From an uncultured Alphaproteobacteria bacterium (GTDB lineage Bacteria > Pseudomonadota > Alphaproteobacteria > Rs-D84), in NCBI GenBank assembly GCA_951801825.1, contig CATOOF010000002.1:226441-290440 (forward strand): a DNA stretch of 64,000 bases, written 5' to 3'. The notes under the pieces were generated by a model. That model made no database searches. It had not been told where the DNA came from and saw only the letters and a list, made by a program, of their open reading frames with translations. Below are positions 59,999-64,000 of this stretch, piece after piece. A program made the position numbers and the translations under genes. Numbering within the stretch: position 1 is the first letter of the stretch; the number at the start of each line of letters is the position of its first letter.

Positions 59999-62056
59999 AT
60001 GAAATATAATGAAATAAGAACGGCTTTCTTAGACTTTTTTGAATCCAAGGGACATAAAATTGTTCCATCGGCATCACTGATACCAAACGACCCGACACTG
60101 TTGTTCACCGTGGCCGGCATGGTGCCATGGAAGTCCATTCTGCAGGGGGCCGAGGCACCATTTGCAAATCGCGTTGCCGATGTTCAAAAATGCATTCGCG
60201 CCGGGGGCAAACACAACGACCTGGACGAGGTAGGATTTGACGGCCGACATCACACATTCTTTGAAATGATGGGGAACTGGTCTTTTGGAGACTATTTCAA
60301 AGAAGGCGCGATAGAAATGTCATGGGAACTGCTGACCAAGGTTATGGGGCTGGACCCGGATAAAATTCGCGTAACAACACACATATCAGACGAAGAATCA
60401 ACCGAGCTGTGGCGTAAAATTGCCGGGAAAGAGGCAATACGCTTAGGCGACAAAGATAACTGGTGGTCGGCGGGCGATACAGGACCATGCGGCCCCTGTA
60501 CCGAAATGTTCTACGATTTTGGCGAAGACATTCAAAACGAAGATGACCGTTGGGTCGAAATTTGGAACGACGTTTTCATGCAGTTTGACCGCGACGCAAA
60601 CGGTAACCTGAGCGCACTGCCGAAACAAAACGTCGATACAGGCGGCGGGCTGGAACGCTGGGGGGCGATGATGCAGGGCGTTCGCGACAATTATGACACC
60701 GACCTGTTCCGGGCGCTAATTTCCGCAACAGAAGGTGTTGTTGGCGTAAAAAAGACCGCAGAAAACACCGCATCGTTCAAGGTTATTGCAGACCACCTGC
60801 GCGCGGTCGGATTTGCAATTGCCGACGGCGTTATTCCATCAAATACAGACCGCGGGTATGTTATTCGCCGCATTTTGCGACGCGCAATGCGACACGGCCA
60901 GATTTTGGGGCACAGGGGCGAATTGCTGTCAAAACTGTACCCTGCGCTGGTTACAGAAATGGGTGCAGCGTATCCGGAACTGGCTGCTCAGCAATCACGC
61001 GTTGTTGAAATCATACAAAATGAAGAGCATGCATTTGCAGACCTGTTGCAAAATGGAATGAAATTGCTTGATGCGGAACTGCCAAAGGTAAACAACGGCG
61101 TTTTACCAGGCGATATTGCATTCAAATTGTTTGATACGTACGGATTCCCTCTGGATTTAACCCAGATGATTTTGCGCGACAAAAATATGGATGTAGACAC
61201 CGCCGGATTTGAACGCGCCATGACCGAACAGAAAGAGCGCAGTCGCGCAAACACCAAGGGCACGCGCGTATTATGGGAATCGCAAGGCGACCTGCCCGCG
61301 ACAGACGATGCGACAAAATACGCCCCAGAATCTGACATGACATCCAGTGTTATATCAATATTACGCGACGGCGAATTCGTAAAAACAGCTGATGCGGGCG
61401 ATGATGTCGAAATAGCACTTAATAAAACAAACTTTTACGGAACCCAGGGCGGCCAAGTGGGCGATGCGGGCGAAATATTAAAAGACGACACGGTCGTCAT
61501 GACGGTATCAGAGGCCGCACGCGCCGGCAATATCGTAATCCACAAAGGACGCGTCACGGCACAAATTGCCGTGGGCGATGCGGTTAAACCCGTAATAAAC
61601 ACGGCCACGCGCGCGGCAACGGCACGTGCACACACCGCAACACACCTGTTACAGGCGGCCCTGCGCGAGGTGCTGAACGAAGATGTGGAACAGCGCGGTT
61701 CAAAGGTTTCGCCGGATTCTGTACGATTTGATTTTTCATTCGGCCGTGCAATGACGGCGGAAGAAAAACAGGCGGTGGAAGATCTGGTTAATAAATGGAT
61801 TGCGGCAGATATGCCCGTTCTGCACGAAGAAATGTCACTGGATGCGGCCAAATCACGTGGCGCAATGGCACTGTTTGGCGAAAAATATGGCGATACCGTT
61901 CGCGTTATTACAGCCGGCGACATATCGTGCGAGCTGTGCGGCGGAACGCACATTCATCATACCGGCGAAATAATAAAGGCCAAGATAAACAAGGAAAAAT
62001 CCATCAGCAGTGGCATCCGTCGTATTACGATGTCGGTGGGCAATCTTGCCGAGTAA
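59999..62056 (+). CDS. alaS: Alanyl-tRNA synthetase, apparently lacking C-Ala domain
   Basis: RTAFLDFFESKGHKIVPSASLIPNDPTLLFTVAGMVPWK; HTATHLLQAALREVL; CELCGGTHIHHTGEI; ends SSGIRRITMSVGNLAE (685 aa). Confidence 0.96.
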   Translation: MKYNEIRTAFLDFFESKGHKIVPSASLIPNDPTLLFTVAGMVPWKSILQGAEAPFANRVADVQKCIRAGGKHNDLDEVGFDGRHHTFFEMMGNWSFGDYFKEGAIEMSWELLTKVMGLDPDKIRVTTHISDEESTELWRKIAGKEAIRLGDKDNWWSAGDTGPCGPCTEMFYDFGEDIQNEDDRWVEIWNDVFMQFDRDANGNLSALPKQNVDTGGGLERWGAMMQGVRDNYDTDLFRALISATEGVVGVKKTAENTASFKVIADHLRAVGFAIADGVIPSNTDRGYVIRRILRRAMRHGQILGHRGELLSKLYPALVTEMGAAYPELAAQQSRVVEIIQNEEHAFADLLQNGMKLLDAELPKVNNGVLPGDIAFKLFDTYGFPLDLTQMILRDKNMDVDTAGFERAMTEQKERSRANTKGTRVLWESQGDLPATDDATKYAPESDMTSSVISILRDGEFVKTADAGDDVEIALNKTNFYGTQGGQVGDAGEILKDDTVVMTVSEAARAGNIVIHKGRVTAQIAVGDAVKPVINTATRAATARAHTATHLLQAALREVLNEDVEQRGSKVSPDSVRFDFSFGRAMTAEEKQAVEDLVNKWIAADMPVLHEEMSLDAAKSRGAMALFGEKYGDTVRVITAGDISCELCGGTHIHHTGEIIKAKINKEKSISSGIRRITMSVGNLAE

Positions 62057-62354
62057 GCTTTTTTCCACCATTCATATATGGCCGCGGCGCAGCAATGTGT
62101 GTGCCGCGGCCTGATTGTTTGGGATGTTATTTTTCTTGCTTTTTATCGTAAAAACACTATCATATGCCATGCTGGAAAGAGAGAGCGGGCATTAAACGCC
62201 CAAAATAAACCCATCGTGTCTTTAGTTGTAAAAAATTGCCACATGGGGCTGAAAGCTTGCACGCGCCACAGATTCACTACAAATAAAGAAATACTTTATT
62301 CGCAATGAATTTGGTGGCGCGGCAATGAAAATAAACTGTAAAAAAGGACCAAAT

Positions 62355-64000
62355 ATGGTAAAAGTTAAAGAAAAAAAAGATATGCCGGCGCCTATGCCGA
62401 TGTTTAATCAGCCAGAGCCACAGGCAAAGGCACCAAAACATCAAAAGAAAGGCCCCCAGCCAAACAAACCGGCCAAGATTGCCCCAATGCCAAAGCATGA
62501 AGGCGACAAAAACGATGAAAAAATGTATTTCATGGCACTGGGCGGACTGGAGCACATCGGCCAGAATATGTACGTCTATAAATACAAGGGCAAATATCTG
62601 GTTGTTGATTGCGGCATGGGATTTTTAGAAGAAGAAATCGGTGCAGGCGATGTTCAGTACTGTGACACGGCATGGCTGGAAAAGCGTAAAAAAGATGTTG
62701 TAGGATTTGTCATCACACATGGTCACGAAGACCATATTGGCGCACTGAAATTCATATGGCCCAAGTTCAGAAAGCCTATTTATTGCACACGATTCCCGGG
62801 GGAAATAATTCGCCGCACTTTTGAAGGTATTGAAATGGATTTCAATCCGAAGAAAGACATCATGATATTTGATCATAATGGCGCGACACTGGATTTGGCG
62901 CCGTTCGAAGTGGAAACATTCCATGTGTCCCACTCTGTACCAGAGGCACAGATGCTGATTGTAAAAACACCGGCGGGTAAAATTCTGCATACTGGCGACT
63001 GGACATTCAATGATGATAACCCGGTTGAAAATCCGACTGATTTTGCGCGCCTGCGTGAAATCGGTTCAGACCCCAAACTGTTGGCGTGCGCATGCGATTC
63101 AACATCTTCGTCACGCCAGGCAAAACAGACCACTGAAACAGAGGTTCGCGACACATTTGAACGCCTGATGAAGGAAGCGCCGGGCCGCGTAATTGTAACG
63201 GGATATTCCCGCAGTATCGCACGTCTGAAAATGTTCGCAGAGGCCGCACGCAACGCCGGCCGCGTCGCCGCAATCAAAGAGCGCAGCAATCCAAATCCTG
63301 TTCCGTATGTTGGTCTGCCGGAATTCCGCGAAATGGGTATTAAATTCGGATACCTGAAAAAAGACGAAGTTTATCTGCACAGCGAAATCAAAGACCTGCC
63401 GGCGGAAAAGCAGGCAATATTCCTGACCGGTTCCCAGGGCGAACAGTTCGCAATGCTGACGCGTCTGTGCCGCGGCCAGGTAAAGGAAATGAAACTGCAA
63501 CCGACAGATACTATTTTGTTCAGTGCAATAATTATTCCAGGACGCGAACAGGATGTATCATACCTGTATAACAAACTGGCGCGGATGGGTATCAAAACGC
63601 ATACCATATTTGATACAGACCATCTGCACGCCAGCGGGCATGCCGGCCGCCCGGAACTGGAGCGCTTTTACGACATGGTTCATCCCCAGGTCTCTATCCC
63701 TATGCATGGCGACTATATAAACGAAATGCTGAATGGCAAAATGGCAATGGAGCGCGGTGGTGCAAAATACATGATGGTCGTACACAACGGCGAAATGATT
63801 GCATTGGCAGATGGCAAAGAACCGTATGTTGCAGAAACTATTGAAACGGGTTTTGTCGTAATGGAAGGCGAAACCGAGCGTAACAAAAACGACCAGGTAT
63901 ATAAAAACCGTAAGAAAATCGCCGCCAACGGCGCAGTGTTCGTAACGCTACCGGTGGACAAGCGCGGATTTCTGAAAGGCGTTCCAGAGGTTTCCAGCGC
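62355..64000 (+). CDS. Ribonuclease J (beta-CASP MBL), 3' end beyond window
   Basis: AAGGA then ATG at 62355; VITHGHEDHIGALKFIWPKF, HTGDW, CDSTSSSRQ, PMHGDY; Lys/Pro-rich N-terminal extension. No stop in window, so absent from ORF track. Confidence 0.92.
   Translation, partial: MVKVKEKKDMPAPMPMFNQPEPQAKAPKHQKKGPQPNKPAKIAPMPKHEGDKNDEKMYFMALGGLEHIGQNMYVYKYKGKYLVVDCGMGFLEEEIGAGDVQYCDTAWLEKRKKDVVGFVITHGHEDHIGALKFIWPKFRKPIYCTRFPGEIIRRTFEGIEMDFNPKKDIMIFDHNGATLDLAPFEVETFHVSHSVPEAQMLIVKTPAGKILHTGDWTFNDDNPVENPTDFARLREIGSDPKLLACACDSTSSSRQAKQTTETEVRDTFERLMKEAPGRVIVTGYSRSIARLKMFAEAARNAGRVAAIKERSNPNPVPYVGLPEFREMGIKFGYLKKDEVYLHSEIKDLPAEKQAIFLTGSQGEQFAMLTRLCRGQVKEMKLQPTDTILFSAIIIPGREQDVSYLYNKLARMGIKTHTIFDTDHLHASGHAGRPELERFYDMVHPQVSIPMHGDYINEMLNGKMAMERGGAKYMMVVHNGEMIALADGKEPYVAETIETGFVVMEGETERNKNDQVYKNRKKIAANGAVFVTLPVDKRGFLKGVPEVSS

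Overview
The window is a dense housekeeping segment of a probable alphaproteobacterial genome. The lineage inference rests on a circularly permuted two-piece tmRNA, a DUF1013/TrcR-like gene next to rpoD, and the obgE, Mla and RNase J-type gene content. Recognisable genes include rpoD, cysS, a fused accD-accA, an IHF/HU-like gene, a peroxiredoxin, an ATL/MGMT-like gene, amidase, prfB (with the programmed frameshift), an MsbA-like ABC exporter, rubrerythrin, obgE, a Lon homologue without its peptidase domain, tsaB-rimI-radC, a PIF1-like helicase, an Mla-type transport cluster, rpoZ, mtaB, dacC, holB, tatD, smpB, a Xer recombinase, trpS, rpsD, lemA, HU, alaS (apparently lacking C-Ala) and RNase J (cut by the window end). 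Five tRNAs and one tmRNA are present. The unusual content is a dispersed set of secreted Cys-rich proteins: two adjacent giants of 1792 and 1658 aa plus four smaller ones. A three-copy leader/attenuator-like RNA element (about 9220-9340 +, 50316-50413 -, 53543-53636 +) has stems that differ in sequence but keep pairing. In two of the three copies it lies directly upstream of a Cys-rich secreted-protein gene. This element is my main candidate for something undescribed. Other candidates are the peptidase-less Lon, a H1-like/Cys-cluster/TM/EF-hand protein, a BspA-like repeat protein with a coupled small partner, and the truncated AlaRS. All assignments come from reading the sequence and translations; no searches were run.
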